A stretch of DNA of 64,000 nucleotides from Candidatus Wallbacteria bacterium (GCA_028687545.1 JAQTZZ010000004.1:62001-126000), one strand, 5' to 3'. Positions 1 to 8,761 are shown, counted from the first letter of the stretch. A program made the numbers and translations. Notes: generated by a model from the sequence alone, not told the origin.

Positions 1-1
1 T

Positions 2-853
2 AAAATCATCTCACTTGGTTCAAGCAGAATTATGCAAATAGAGTCGAACCTTTTTAGCGACAATACTTTTTTCAATCATTTTGTTTCAGGGGCTTCACTT
101 GAGGATTTTATTGCAATCATGGGAATGTATTTTGATAAAGGTATAAAACCTGAGATTGTTATCATAGGGCTGGATCCATGGTTACTAAATAAAAATAATG
201 GCCAAACAAGATGGATTTCTTTAAAAGAAGAATATAACAATGGACTTTTAAGATTGGGAGGTAAAGCCAAATTTACATTTAATTTTCCTGGATGGAACAA
301 ATGGAGCCAACTGATTTCATTAGCCTATTTTCAAGAGTCTTTTACATATTTAATTAAAAGAAAGAAGAAGATGCTGGAAACTACTGATAAGCCTAATGAG
401 ACATCTTCAGTCATTCGTTTCGATGGATCAAGAGGACTATCGAAAATTGAAAGAGAACGAACCTCAGAAGAAGTAAGCAAGATGGCTAATGAATATGCTT
501 CTGAGGAGCCTGTATATTCGTTAGGAGATTTTAATGAGTTGGATCAAGAACTAAAAACAAATTTTAATTTATTTATCCTTTTTCTGGTTGGGCAAAATGT
601 AAAACCAATCTTTGTACTAGCGCCATATCATCCAAAAGCTTACAAAAAAATAATTAAAAAATATGCTGTTGTGGCTGAAGCGGAGGCATTTTATAAAAAA
701 TATGCTTTTGATAATGGCATTGACTTGGTTGGTTCATATAATCCTGACATTTCAAATACCGATTGTTCCCTTTTTTATGATGGGATGCACCTTAAAGTTG
801 ATTTTTACCGAACAATTTTACCCGATTTGATCTTGAAAAATTTAAAAAAGTAG
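2..853 (+). CDS. SGNH/GDSL-like hydrolase family protein, 5' end outside the window
   Basis: This is the 3' part of a gene that begins upstream of the window. The frame is open from base 2, and the residues before the first ATG (base 32) read KIISLGSSR, which resembles the catalytic-serine block of SGNH hydrolases. A second hallmark, D-G-M-H (779-790), lies about 20 residues before the stop, where SGNH enzymes carry their Asp-x-x-His pair. The ATG at 32 is therefore internal. Proteins of this kind in polysaccharide loci are often acyl esterases or acetyl transferases of the AlgX/AlgJ type; the substrate here is unknown. It lies just upstream of the legionaminic acid genes and is separated from them by a promoter-like sequence, so it may end an earlier transcript. 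Confidence 0.6.
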   Translation, partial: KIISLGSSRIMQIESNLFSDNTFFNHFVSGASLEDFIAIMGMYFDKGIKPEIVIIGLDPWLLNKNNGQTRWISLKEEYNNGLLRLGGKAKFTFNFPGWNKWSQLISLAYFQESFTYLIKRKKKMLETTDKPNETSSVIRFDGSRGLSKIERERTSEEVSKMANEYASEEPVYSLGDFNELDQELKTNFNLFILFLVGQNVKPIFVLAPYHPKAYKKIIKKYAVVAEAEAFYKKYAFDNGIDLVGSYNPDISNTDCSLFYDGMHLKVDFYRTILPDLILKNLKK

Positions 854-884
854 AGAGCCTCTTAAGAGCACATCATGTAAATAC

Positions 885-913
885 TTGACCGGATAATTAT
901 CAAGATATATACT
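885..913 (+). promoter_or_regulatory. Sigma-70-type promoter upstream of legB, with a palindrome in the spacer
   Basis: TTGACC (885-890) and TATACT (908-913) are separated by 17 bases, close to the vegetative consensus. The spacer holds a perfect 10-base palindrome, GATAATTATC (892-901), placed where a repressor could block polymerase. This would be the start point for the long polysaccharide operon. It is a prediction by eye; no regulator is identified. Confidence 0.5.
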
Positions 914-982
914 CAACGCTAAGGTTTGTGTATGTAAATCAATTCCCCTCGCATGCAGCAAAAAAATGTTTGGAGGATTTCG

Positions 983-1981
983 CTGAAATTAAAGAATCTA
1001 AGAATTTTAGTTACAGGCTCTGACGGCTTTATCGGCAGCCATCTAGTGGAAGCTCTTTTGGAGAAAGGTGCCAAAGTCCGGGCATTTGTGTATTACAATT
1101 CTTTCAACTCCTGGGGATGGCTGGATACATTTTCCAGGAAAAAACTTGATCAGATAGAGATCTTTGCCGGGGACGTGAGGGACCCGAATGGAGTGAGAGA
1201 AGCCATGAAGGGCTGTGATGTTGTTTTTCATCTTGCAGCCCTGATCGGGATCCCATTTTCCTATCATTCTCCTGATTCCTATGTGGACACTAACATTAAA
1301 GGCACTCTCAATGTGCTGCAGGCTGCCCGGGATCTCAGCACTAAAAGAATCCTTGTAACTTCCACATCTGAAGTATATGGCACAGCCCAATACGTGCCGA
1401 TCGATGAAAAGCATCCTTATCAAGGGCAATCCCCGTATTCAGCCAGCAAGATCGGAGCAGATCGGATGGCTGAGTCCTTTTACCGCTCCTTTGATCTGCC
1501 TGTGACTATAGTCAGGCCTTTCAACACTTATGGTCCCAGACAGTCAGCCAGGGCAGTCATACCTACGATCATTACTCAGTTACTCAATGGATATAAAAAG
1601 ATTAAACTGGGTGCTTTACACCCGACCAGGGATCTGACTTTTGTCAAAGATACCTGCAGGGGATTCATCGCGATTGCAGAATCAGATAAGACTGTCGGGA
1701 AAGAGATTAATATTGCCGGCAATTCAGAAATATCTATTGGCGAACTGGCCAAGAAATTAATCAGTATGATAAACCCTAAGGCAAAAATCGTCAGTGATCA
1801 GGCAAGGTTGAGACCAGGAAAAAGCGAAGTGGAGCGATTGTGCGGAGATAATACCCTGATCAGGAAATTGACAGGCTGGAAGCCTGAGTATTCGCTGGAT
1901 AAGGGGTTTTCTGAGACAATCGAATGGTTAAGGGACCCGAAAAATCTGCAGGGCTATAAAGCAGGGATTTACAATGTCTGA
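983..1981 (+). CDS. legB: LegB-type nucleotide-sugar 4,6-dehydratase (extended SDR)
   Basis: NAD-dependent 4,6-dehydratase expected to turn GDP-GlcNAc into its 4-keto-6-deoxy form, the first committed step to legionaminic acid by the GDP route. The N-terminus has the Rossmann motif TGSDGFIG, and the SDR pair is seen in PYSASK (Tyr and Lys about residues 152 and 156 from this start). FNTYGPRQ is typical of sugar dehydratases. I place the start at CTG 983: a GGAGG box (972-976) sits 6 bases upstream, and the resulting N-terminus (MKLKNLRILVTG) fits the family. The ATG at 953 would add ten poorly fitting residues and has no ribosome site. It overlaps legC by 8 bases. UDP-GlcNAc-type relatives are possible, but the gene set favours LegB. 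Confidence 0.85.
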   Translation: MKLKNLRILVTGSDGFIGSHLVEALLEKGAKVRAFVYYNSFNSWGWLDTFSRKKLDQIEIFAGDVRDPNGVREAMKGCDVVFHLAALIGIPFSYHSPDSYVDTNIKGTLNVLQAARDLSTKRILVTSTSEVYGTAQYVPIDEKHPYQGQSPYSASKIGADRMAESFYRSFDLPVTIVRPFNTYGPRQSARAVIPTIITQLLNGYKKIKLGALHPTRDLTFVKDTCRGFIAIAESDKTVGKEINIAGNSEISIGELAKKLISMINPKAKIVSDQARLRPGKSEVERLCGDNTLIRKLTGWKPEYSLDKGFSETIEWLRDPKNLQGYKAGIYNV

Positions 1982-3146
1982 AAAGCAGAATTTCATTCCT
2001 CTATCAGTTCCCAGTTTTCAGGGCAATGAGCTTAAATATGTGACTGAATGCATCAAAACAGAATGGGTTTCCACTGCAGGCGCTTATGTGGAAAAGTTTG
2101 AAAAGGAGATAGCTGATTATACAGGATCAAAATATGCCATAGCTTGTGCAAATGGAACTTCGGCTCTGCATGTATCGCTGCTCGTCGCAGGAGTGATGTC
2201 GGGCATGGAAGTGATTGTGCCTACACTGACTTTCATTGCTCCTGTAAATACAGTCAATTACGTCGGAGCACGCCCGATCTTCATGGATTGTGATGACTTT
2301 CTCAATATTAATGTGGATAAAACCATAGATTTCTGCGAGAAAGAATGCAGATTTGACGGGAAAAACCTGATCAATAAATCAAGCAGTGCTGTTGTTAAGG
2401 CAATCATCCCAGTGCACATCTTCGGCCATCCGGTTGATATCGAGCCACTGATGGAACTTGCCGCCAGGTTCAACTTGACTGTAATCGAGGATGCCACTGA
2501 ATCTTTAGGCAGCTATTACAAAACTGGGAAATACAAGGGCAGGAAAGCTGGAACCATCGGGGAACTGGGCTGTCTGTCGTTTAACGGCAATAAGATCATT
2601 ACTACCGGAGGCGGTGGGATGATACTGACCAGTGATGAGAAACTCGCTCAGAAAGCCAAGTATCTTACTACCCAGGCCAAGGACGATGATGTCTACTATG
2701 TACACAATGAAGTTGGTTATAATTACAGGATGACAAATATACAGGCAGCTTTAGGTGTGGCTCAGCTTGAGCAGCTTCCCAAGTATGTTGAGATCAAGAG
2801 GAAGAATTATCTGGTGTATAAAGAAAAAATCAGTGAAATTCCGGGTCTGGATCTGATAGATGAGCCTGCGTATAGCTTTTCGAATTACTGGATGTATTCT
2901 CTGCTGATTGGTGAAGAGTATCGATTATCCAGGGACGAGCTGCTGAAAAAGCTCTCCAAAGCGGGCATCCAGTCCAGGCCGGTCTGGAAGCTGAATCATG
3001 AACAGAAGCCATATGTCTATGCTTTAGCGCATAAAATAGAGAAGGCTGAGAAGCTTTATCAGAGAATTTTGAGTATTCCTTGCAGTGTATCGCTGTCTTC
3101 ACAAGATGTATCGAGAGTATGCAAAACCATACATGATAATAAGTAG
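1974..3146 (+). CDS. legC: LegC-type PLP-dependent sugar aminotransferase
   Basis: Aminotransferase of the DegT/DnrJ/EryC1/StrS family. In the legionaminic pathway LegC adds the 4-amino group to the 4-keto sugar made by LegB. The PLP lysine is in SFNGNKIITTGGGG (about Lys207), and IEDATESLGSYY supplies the usual PLP-contacting Asp. The length (390 residues) fits LegC. The start lies 8 bases inside legB, so the two are probably translationally coupled. It is followed by the 3-hydroxybutyryl-CoA dehydrogenase gene, not directly by an acetyltransferase gene. Confidence 0.85.
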   Translation: MSEKQNFIPLSVPSFQGNELKYVTECIKTEWVSTAGAYVEKFEKEIADYTGSKYAIACANGTSALHVSLLVAGVMSGMEVIVPTLTFIAPVNTVNYVGARPIFMDCDDFLNINVDKTIDFCEKECRFDGKNLINKSSSAVVKAIIPVHIFGHPVDIEPLMELAARFNLTVIEDATESLGSYYKTGKYKGRKAGTIGELGCLSFNGNKIITTGGGGMILTSDEKLAQKAKYLTTQAKDDDVYYVHNEVGYNYRMTNIQAALGVAQLEQLPKYVEIKRKNYLVYKEKISEIPGLDLIDEPAYSFSNYWMYSLLIGEEYRLSRDELLKKLSKAGIQSRPVWKLNHEQKPYVYALAHKIEKAEKLYQRILSIPCSVSLSSQDVSRVCKTIHDNK

Positions 3147-3167
3147 AACTCTGAAAGGGGAGAAATC

Positions 3168-4019
3168 ATGGAAATGAAGAAAATCGGTGTGGTTGGTGCA
3201 GGCACAATGGGGCATGGTATCGCTTTGATCTGTGCAAAGGCAAAATTTTCCGTCACACTTCTGGATATTTCATTGGAACTGGTTGAGAAAGGTTACGGCA
3301 TTATTGAAAAGTTCCTACAGAAGAGTGTGGAAAAAGAAAAGATCACTGCAACCGAAAAAACGGAAATATTGAGCAGAATTGAAAAGAGTACTGCCCTTGA
3401 ATCCTTGAAAGATGCGGATTTTGTGGTTGAAGCTATACTGGAAGAAGCTAAAAGCAAATTCGAAATCTTTAATAAGCTGGACGGGATTGTTAAAACGGAA
3501 GCGATTCTTGCCACAAACACCTCATCCATTTCCATTACTGCAATAGCAGCTCAAACTCAGCGTCCGGACAAGGTGATAGGCATGCATTTCATGAATCCTG
3601 TCCCGGTCATGAAGCTGGTGGAAGTCATCAGGGGCATGGTTACCAGCGATGCAACTCTTACTGAAACCATGAACCTTACTGAGCTGCTTGGGAAGACACC
3701 GGTGGTAGTCAATGATTATCCCGGGTTCATTTCTAACCGACTGCTGATGCCGATGATCAATGAAGCGGCCTATGCTTTGATGGAAGGGGTAGCCACAGAA
3801 AAGGGGATTGATAAAGTGATGATGCTTGGAATGAATCACCCTATGGGTCCACTGGCTCTTGCCGACCTGATCGGTCTGGATACCTGTCTGTACATCATGG
3901 AAGTGCTGTATGAAGGCTTCAAAGATCCGAAATACAGACCATGTCCTCTTCTAAAGAAGATGGTGGCTGCCAGGTATCTGGGGAAGAAGACAAAAAAAGG
4001 CTTTTACGAATACGAATAA
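3168..4019 (+). CDS. hbd: 3-hydroxybutyryl-CoA dehydrogenase
   Basis: NAD(P)-dependent enzyme that interconverts acetoacetyl-CoA and 3-hydroxybutyryl-CoA. The Rossmann motif GAGTMG is at residues 10-15, and the catalytic His (about 140) is in GMHFMNPVP, followed by the family signature DYPGFISNRLLMP. At 283 residues it is full length for stand-alone Hbd. A good ribosome site (AAGGGGAG) precedes the ATG. The location is odd, since no other fatty-acid or butyrate genes are near and it sits inside the legionaminic acid cluster. It may supply 3-hydroxybutyryl-CoA as an acyl donor for the sugar (inference). Function of the enzyme itself is secure. Confidence 0.9.
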   Translation: MEMKKIGVVGAGTMGHGIALICAKAKFSVTLLDISLELVEKGYGIIEKFLQKSVEKEKITATEKTEILSRIEKSTALESLKDADFVVEAILEEAKSKFEIFNKLDGIVKTEAILATNTSSISITAIAAQTQRPDKVIGMHFMNPVPVMKLVEVIRGMVTSDATLTETMNLTELLGKTPVVVNDYPGFISNRLLMPMINEAAYALMEGVATEKGIDKVMMLGMNHPMGPLALADLIGLDTCLYIMEVLYEGFKDPKYRPCPLLKKMVAARYLGKKTKKGFYEYE

Positions 4020-4054
4020 GGTATGTATAAATACTGACAGGAAGAGGTGTTCTG

Positions 4055-4702
4055 ATGAATTTTATTTTTGGAGCTGCAGGGTTTGCGCGTGAAGTTGAAT
4101 GGATGGCTAGAGATATTTATTCTGATTCCAAGGACGACTATCGACCTGACTATTTTGTCTGCGATGATAAAAACACCTTGGCTGGAGAAAAAATAAAGGG
4201 AATTAGTGTGATTAATGAATCTGAGTTTTTCAAAAAACACTCTACCACAAATAATAATTGCTTCATCGCAATTGGCAGCCCCACAATTAAAAATGCGATC
4301 TACGAAAAAATTGTAGCACAAGCAGCACCACAAAATTTCCCCAATTTGATTCACCCCAGTGTGTGTTATGATCGAGATTTCGTTGCGATGGGGCATGGAA
4401 ATATTATCTGTGCAAATTCGATATTAACGACTGATATTAAAGTAGGAAATTTTGTCCATTTGAATTTGGCTTGCACTGTTGGGCATGATAGCATTATTGG
4501 GGATTACACAACCACCTCACCCGGTGTTCTTATTTCGGGTAATGTTAAGATAGATAAATTGGTTTTCATCGGCTCGGGAGCTGTGATTTTCCCAAATTTG
4601 TCGATTTCAACCGAAATAATGATTGGAGCCTCTGCCTTGGTAACAAAGGATCTCTTGGAGAAAGGGACATATGTCGGCTGCCCGGTCAAAAAAGTTAAGT
4701 AA
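4055..4702 (+). CDS. NeuD/PglD-type left-handed beta-helix acyltransferase, LegH candidate
   Basis: Acyl-CoA-dependent sugar N- or O-acyltransferase. Residues 1-90 look like the small PglD N-terminal domain (MNFIFGAAGFAREV), and the rest is a hexapeptide left-handed beta-helix. The likely catalytic base is His144 in TVGHDSIIGD. In the pathway it would acylate the 4-amino sugar made by LegC (LegH role); sialate O-acetylation (NeuD role) is the alternative. It is preceded by hbd, and its acyl donor could therefore be acetyl-CoA or 3-hydroxybutyryl-CoA. The bases here are visibly more AT-rich than in legB-legC-hbd. A GGAAGAGG box lies upstream of the ATG. Confidence 0.75.
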   Translation: MNFIFGAAGFAREVEWMARDIYSDSKDDYRPDYFVCDDKNTLAGEKIKGISVINESEFFKKHSTTNNNCFIAIGSPTIKNAIYEKIVAQAAPQNFPNLIHPSVCYDRDFVAMGHGNIICANSILTTDIKVGNFVHLNLACTVGHDSIIGDYTTTSPGVLISGNVKIDKLVFIGSGAVIFPNLSISTEIMIGASALVTKDLLEKGTYVGCPVKKVK

Positions 4703-4724
4703 GTTTATGAAAACGGGAGACATA

Positions 4725-5744
4725 ATGGATGCATTTAAAAGAAAACCAGTATTTATTATAGCTGAGGCTGGTGTTAATCATAACGGTGATATCCTAATAG
4801 CCAAAAAAATGGTCGAAGTGGCAAAACAATCTGGTGCCGATGCAGTAAAATTTCAAACTTTCAAGGCAGAATCATGTATCACATATCGTGCTGAGAAGGC
4901 TGAGTATCAAAAAACGAACACAGGTGTTTGTGAAACACAGCTAGAGATGATCCGCAAATTGGAACTTGACAAAGATATGCACATTGAATTAATCAATGAA
5001 TGCACTAAATCCAAGATTGAATTTCTTTCTACACCGTTTGATCCGGGAAGCGTCGAGTTGCTTGCAGAATTGAAGTTGAGTACGATAAAAATCCCTTCAG
5101 GTGAGATAACACATCTCCCTTATTTAAGAATGATTGGAAGGCTTAATAAGCAGATAATTTTGTCGACAGGTATGGCTACACTTGGAGAGATTGAAAAGGC
5201 ACTCGAAGTTTTGTGTGAAAACGGAACTGAAAAGGGAAAAATCACAGTACTTCAATGCAATACAGAGTATCCAACGCCTTATGAAGATGTAAATCTTAAC
5301 GCTATGATTACCATTAGAGATGCTTTTAAAGTCAGAGTTGGATATTCCGACCATACGCCAGGAATTGAAGTACCTATTGCGGCAGTAGCTTTAGGAGCAG
5401 AAATTATTGAAAAGCATTTTACCTTGGATAGGAACATGGTTGGACCTGATCACAAGGCTTCGCTGGAACCAAGTGAACTGAAGGTTATGGTTGACTGCAT
5501 AAGAAACATAGAAAAGGCATTGGGTAATGGGGTGAAACAGCCGTCTTCTTCTGAAACCAAGAATATATTGATTGCTCGAAAAAGCATTGTGGCAAGAAAG
5601 CTAATAAAAAAGGGAGAACATTTTTCAGAAACTAATCTTTGTGCTAAACGACCGGGAACAGGGCTAAGTCCGATGCTCTGGGATGAACTGATCGGTAAAA
5701 TAGCGGGTAAAGATTTTGAAACGGATGAGGCAATCACCAGGTGA
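4725..5744 (+). CDS. legI: Legionaminic acid synthase (NeuB family)
   Basis: Condenses phosphoenolpyruvate with 2,4-diacetamido-2,4,6-trideoxymannose to give the nine-carbon legionaminic acid. It has the NeuB TIM-barrel start (FIIAEAGVNHNGD), KFQTFKAE, STGMATLGEIE, GYSDHTPG and EKHFTLD, and a C-terminal SAF antifreeze-like domain (RKSIVARKLIKKGE onward). The start is set at ATG 4725, with GGGAGA 5 bases upstream; the frame is open further upstream into the end of the acyltransferase gene, but no homolog-like residues are found there. The stop overlaps the next gene (GTGA). Specificity for legionaminic rather than sialic or pseudaminic acid is inferred from the neighbours. Confidence 0.88.
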   Translation: MDAFKRKPVFIIAEAGVNHNGDILIAKKMVEVAKQSGADAVKFQTFKAESCITYRAEKAEYQKTNTGVCETQLEMIRKLELDKDMHIELINECTKSKIEFLSTPFDPGSVELLAELKLSTIKIPSGEITHLPYLRMIGRLNKQIILSTGMATLGEIEKALEVLCENGTEKGKITVLQCNTEYPTPYEDVNLNAMITIRDAFKVRVGYSDHTPGIEVPIAAVALGAEIIEKHFTLDRNMVGPDHKASLEPSELKVMVDCIRNIEKALGNGVKQPSSSETKNILIARKSIVARKLIKKGEHFSETNLCAKRPGTGLSPMLWDELIGKIAGKDFETDEAITR

Positions 5745-6925
5745 AAAGAAAAATTTGTATTATTACAGATTCCAGGGCCGAGTATGGCATATTAAAGCCG
5801 CTTGTTAAAGAAATTGCATGTGATAATGAATTGCAGTTGCAGTTAGTGGTCACAGGCGCTCATCTTTCTCCTGAATTCGGATTGACTTACAAAGCTATTG
5901 AAGAAGATGGATTTAAAATTGATGAAAAGATAGAATCAACATTGAGCTCGGACACTCCTGTGGGCATTACCAAATCCATGGCTCTGACTTTAATGGGTTG
6001 CGGCGAGGTGTTTTTCAGACTAGCCCCTGATGTCATTGTAATTCTTGGCGACAGATATGAAATGGTTACTGCAGCAATGGCGGCACAAGTATTGAGAATT
6101 CCGATCGCACATTTATACGGTGGCGAGACTACTGTTGGAGCGGTTGATGAAGCATTTAGGCATGCGATAACCAAAATGAGCTGTCTGCACTTTGTTTCCA
6201 CAGATCAGTATAGGAAGCGAGTGATTCAACTCGGTGAAGATCCTGCCAGAGTTTATAATGTAGGAGCAATGGGTATCGACAACATCAAAACATTGAAACT
6301 GCTCAGCAGGGAAGAATTGCAAAATGATCTGGGTGTCAGATTTTTAAAAAAGAACATCATCGTGACATTTCACCCAGTCACACTTGAGAATAATACAACG
6401 CAGCAGCAATTTTACAATCTTGTTTCCGTATTAGAAAAGCTTGATGATACTGCCATTGTTTTTACAAAAACAAATACCGATACTCATGGACGAGTCATCA
6501 ATACTATGATAGATGAATTCGTGTCCCGGCACAAAGACAGGGCGTGGAGTTTTTTATCTTTAGGGCAGTTGCGATACTTATCAATGTTAAAGCATGTTGA
6601 TGCTGTAGTGGGTAACTCATCCAGTGGAATAGTTGAAGCGCCTTCGTTTAAAATCGGGACGATCAACATTGGTGACAGGCAGAAAGGGAGATTGCGGGCT
6701 GACAGTATCATTGATTGTGAGCCGACTGTATGCAGTATACAGGCATCTGTTGAGAGGCTCTACACTGATGATTTCAAGAAGAAGCTTGGTATGACTGTGA
6801 ATCTACATGGTGATGGTAATGCAGCCAAGGCAATCTGCAGGATTCTGAAAGAAGCTAAACTTGATGGAATAATTAAAAAGCACTTCTTTGACGTTGAATT
6901 CAAATGCTCTGGAGATGCTAAATGA
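5741..6925 (+). CDS. legG: Hydrolysing NDP-sugar 2-epimerase (NeuC/LegG family)
   Basis: Removes the nucleotide and inverts C2 of the diacylated trideoxyglucose nucleotide, giving the free mannose-type sugar used by LegI. Family marks include TDSRAEYGILKPL, LGDRYEM, HLYGGETTVGAVDEAFRHAITKMS, HPVTLE and GNSSSGIVEAP. The start is GTG at 5741, overlapping the legI stop by 4 bases, with a GGATGAGG box upstream. The stop overlaps the next ATG by 4 bases. UDP-GlcNAc hydrolysing epimerase (NeuC proper) is the alternative; the presence of legB and legC argues for LegG. Confidence 0.87.
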   Translation: MKRKICIITDSRAEYGILKPLVKEIACDNELQLQLVVTGAHLSPEFGLTYKAIEEDGFKIDEKIESTLSSDTPVGITKSMALTLMGCGEVFFRLAPDVIVILGDRYEMVTAAMAAQVLRIPIAHLYGGETTVGAVDEAFRHAITKMSCLHFVSTDQYRKRVIQLGEDPARVYNVGAMGIDNIKTLKLLSREELQNDLGVRFLKKNIIVTFHPVTLENNTTQQQFYNLVSVLEKLDDTAIVFTKTNTDTHGRVINTMIDEFVSRHKDRAWSFLSLGQLRYLSMLKHVDAVVGNSSSGIVEAPSFKIGTINIGDRQKGRLRADSIIDCEPTVCSIQASVERLYTDDFKKKLGMTVNLHGDGNAAKAICRILKEAKLDGIIKKHFFDVEFKCSGDAK

Positions 6926-7995
6926 ATCTGGGTAAAGTAATAATTACTGCTGACGTCACGATCAGGGAAACTCTTAAGAAAATCGATCAAAGCGCTGAAA
7001 AGGTTTTGATTGTTGTTGATGAGCAGAAAAGGCTTGTTGGTACCATTACTGACGGTGATATCAGGCGCGCCATTTTAAAGGGTAAAAATATCAACTCCAA
7101 GATTAATGATATTTATAATCCTCACCCGTTTTTCTTAAGAGAGCAGGAATATTCAAAGGAACAGGCCAGAAGCATCATGTTGGCCAAGCGAATAGAATTA
7201 ATTCCAGTAGTGGACAATATAGATCACTTAGTTAACTATGTAACATGGGATCAGATTCTTTCAGACCAAGAACCCCAAGCACCTCACTTCGAAAAAATTG
7301 ATTTACCCGTTGTTATTATGGCGGGTGGAAAAGGTACAAGGCTCGAACCATTCACAAGGCTTTTTCCTAAGGCACTCGTTCCGATCAGTGAAACGACAGT
7401 TCTGGAAGCTATCATAAACCAGTTCCGAAAGTTTGGAATAGAAAAATATTTCATCACTTTGAATTTCAAAGGCGAAATGATCGAATCTTATCTTAAAAGC
7501 GTGGAAAAATCCTATTCGGTTGACTATGTATGGGAAAAAGACTTTCTTGGAACAGCCGGAAGTCTTAAACTTTTGGAAAAATTGATTAAGGGAAATTTCA
7601 TTGTTTCCAACTGCGACATTCTTATCAGGGCGGATTTTGAAGATGCGGTTAAATTCCATGAAAAAGAACAGGCGGCTCTTACGATCATATCATCAATACG
7701 GCATTATAAAATTCCATATGGAGTAATCAAATTCAAAAAAGGCGGTAAAGTCATAAATATTGTGGAAAAACCAGAGTATACCTTTCCTGTAAATGCCGGG
7801 GTTTATATTGTGAATAGTAATGTATTGAAGTATATTCCTGAAGCCCAACCGTTTGATATGAATCAATTTATCAGCATTCTTCTAAAAAATGATGAAAGGG
7901 TTTTTACTTATCCAGTCAACGAAAATGACTATCTTGATTTAGGTGAATGGGAAGAGTATAAAAGAGCCACAGAAAAGCTTAATTTATTGAAATAG
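6922..7995 (+). CDS. ptmE: PtmE-like CBS-domain sugar-1-phosphate nucleotidyltransferase
   Basis: In Campylobacter the PtmE protein makes GDP-glucosamine, the entry point of the GDP route to legionaminic acid. The architecture matches: a pair of CBS domains (about residues 1-118) followed by a nucleotidyltransferase domain with the signature MAGGKGTRLEPFTRLFPKALVPI (from about 132). The first CBS domain reads LVGTITDGDIRRAIL. The ATG overlaps the legG stop (ATGA). No separate GDP-glucosamine N-acetyltransferase is seen here, so the acetylation step may use GlmU or the NeuD-like enzyme. Confidence 0.82.
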   Translation: MNLGKVIITADVTIRETLKKIDQSAEKVLIVVDEQKRLVGTITDGDIRRAILKGKNINSKINDIYNPHPFFLREQEYSKEQARSIMLAKRIELIPVVDNIDHLVNYVTWDQILSDQEPQAPHFEKIDLPVVIMAGGKGTRLEPFTRLFPKALVPISETTVLEAIINQFRKFGIEKYFITLNFKGEMIESYLKSVEKSYSVDYVWEKDFLGTAGSLKLLEKLIKGNFIVSNCDILIRADFEDAVKFHEKEQAALTIISSIRHYKIPYGVIKFKKGGKVINIVEKPEYTFPVNAGVYIVNSNVLKYIPEAQPFDMNQFISILLKNDERVFTYPVNENDYLDLGEWEEYKRATEKLNLLK

Positions 7996-8009
7996 AGTAT
8001 TGCAAATCA

Positions 8010-8720
8010 ATGAAAAATGAAAATCGAATACTGGCCGTGATTCCGGCTCGCGGCGGTAGCATAGGACTCCCAGGGAAAAATATCAGGTTACTCTCAGGGA
8101 AGCCCCTGATAGTATGGACAATAGAGGCAGCTCTGGCAAGTAAAGTGATTACTAAACTGGTGGTGTCCACTGACGACAAAAAAATAGCTGATATCGGTAA
8201 GAAATATGGTGCAGAAATTCCTTTTTTGAGGCCAGCAAATTTAGCGACCGATGAAGCAACTACTGCTGATGTACTGATTCATGCCTATAAATATTTCAGC
8301 AACTGCGGAGAGAAGTACACCCACATTATGCTTTTACAGCCCACATCACCACTCCGTGCTTATGAAGATATTGTAGGTTCAGTTAACTGGCTGAACAAGA
8401 AAAATGCACAAGCTGTAGTTTCAGTTTGCGAAGCAGAGCACCACCCTTACTGGTCAAATACATTGCCCTCTGATTGGTCGATGATCAATTTTATAAAGCC
8501 AGAATGCCACAATCGAAATCGGCAGCAATTACCACCATGCTATAGAATTAATGGTGCTGTGTATATTGCAGAGTGGAATTATTTTTATGCGAACAGAGGC
8601 TTCTTTGGGGACAGCACTTTTGCCTATCTTATGCCTCGCGAAAGATCAGTTGATATTGACTCCTTAATAGATTTTCTGCTTGCAGAAACCATTCTGTCGA
8701 ATAGTCCTCAAACGTATTAG
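8010..8720 (+). CDS. legF: CMP-legionaminic acid synthetase (NeuA family)
   Basis: Activates the nonulosonic acid with CTP for transfer to the polysaccharide. The N-terminus has the CMP-sialate synthetase signature (VIPARGGSIGLPGKNIRLLSGKPL), followed by VVSTDDKKIADI and LLQPTSPLR, and RINGAVYIA toward the end. At 236 residues it is a single-domain NeuA. It closes the biosynthetic block: eight genes from legB to here run in one direction with short gaps or overlaps. The exact sugar is inferred from the cluster. Confidence 0.87.
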   Translation: MKNENRILAVIPARGGSIGLPGKNIRLLSGKPLIVWTIEAALASKVITKLVVSTDDKKIADIGKKYGAEIPFLRPANLATDEATTADVLIHAYKYFSNCGEKYTHIMLLQPTSPLRAYEDIVGSVNWLNKKNAQAVVSVCEAEHHPYWSNTLPSDWSMINFIKPECHNRNRQQLPPCYRINGAVYIAEWNYFYANRGFFGDSTFAYLMPRERSVDIDSLIDFLLAETILSNSPQTY

Positions 8721-8761
8721 AAGTAAATAGTTGAGTTATCTAGGTGGAAGTATTTATAAAA

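Noticed and set aside
953-982. ATG 953 as legB start
   Set aside because: It has no ribosome site and adds residues unlike homologs; GGAGG lies behind it and points to CTG 983.
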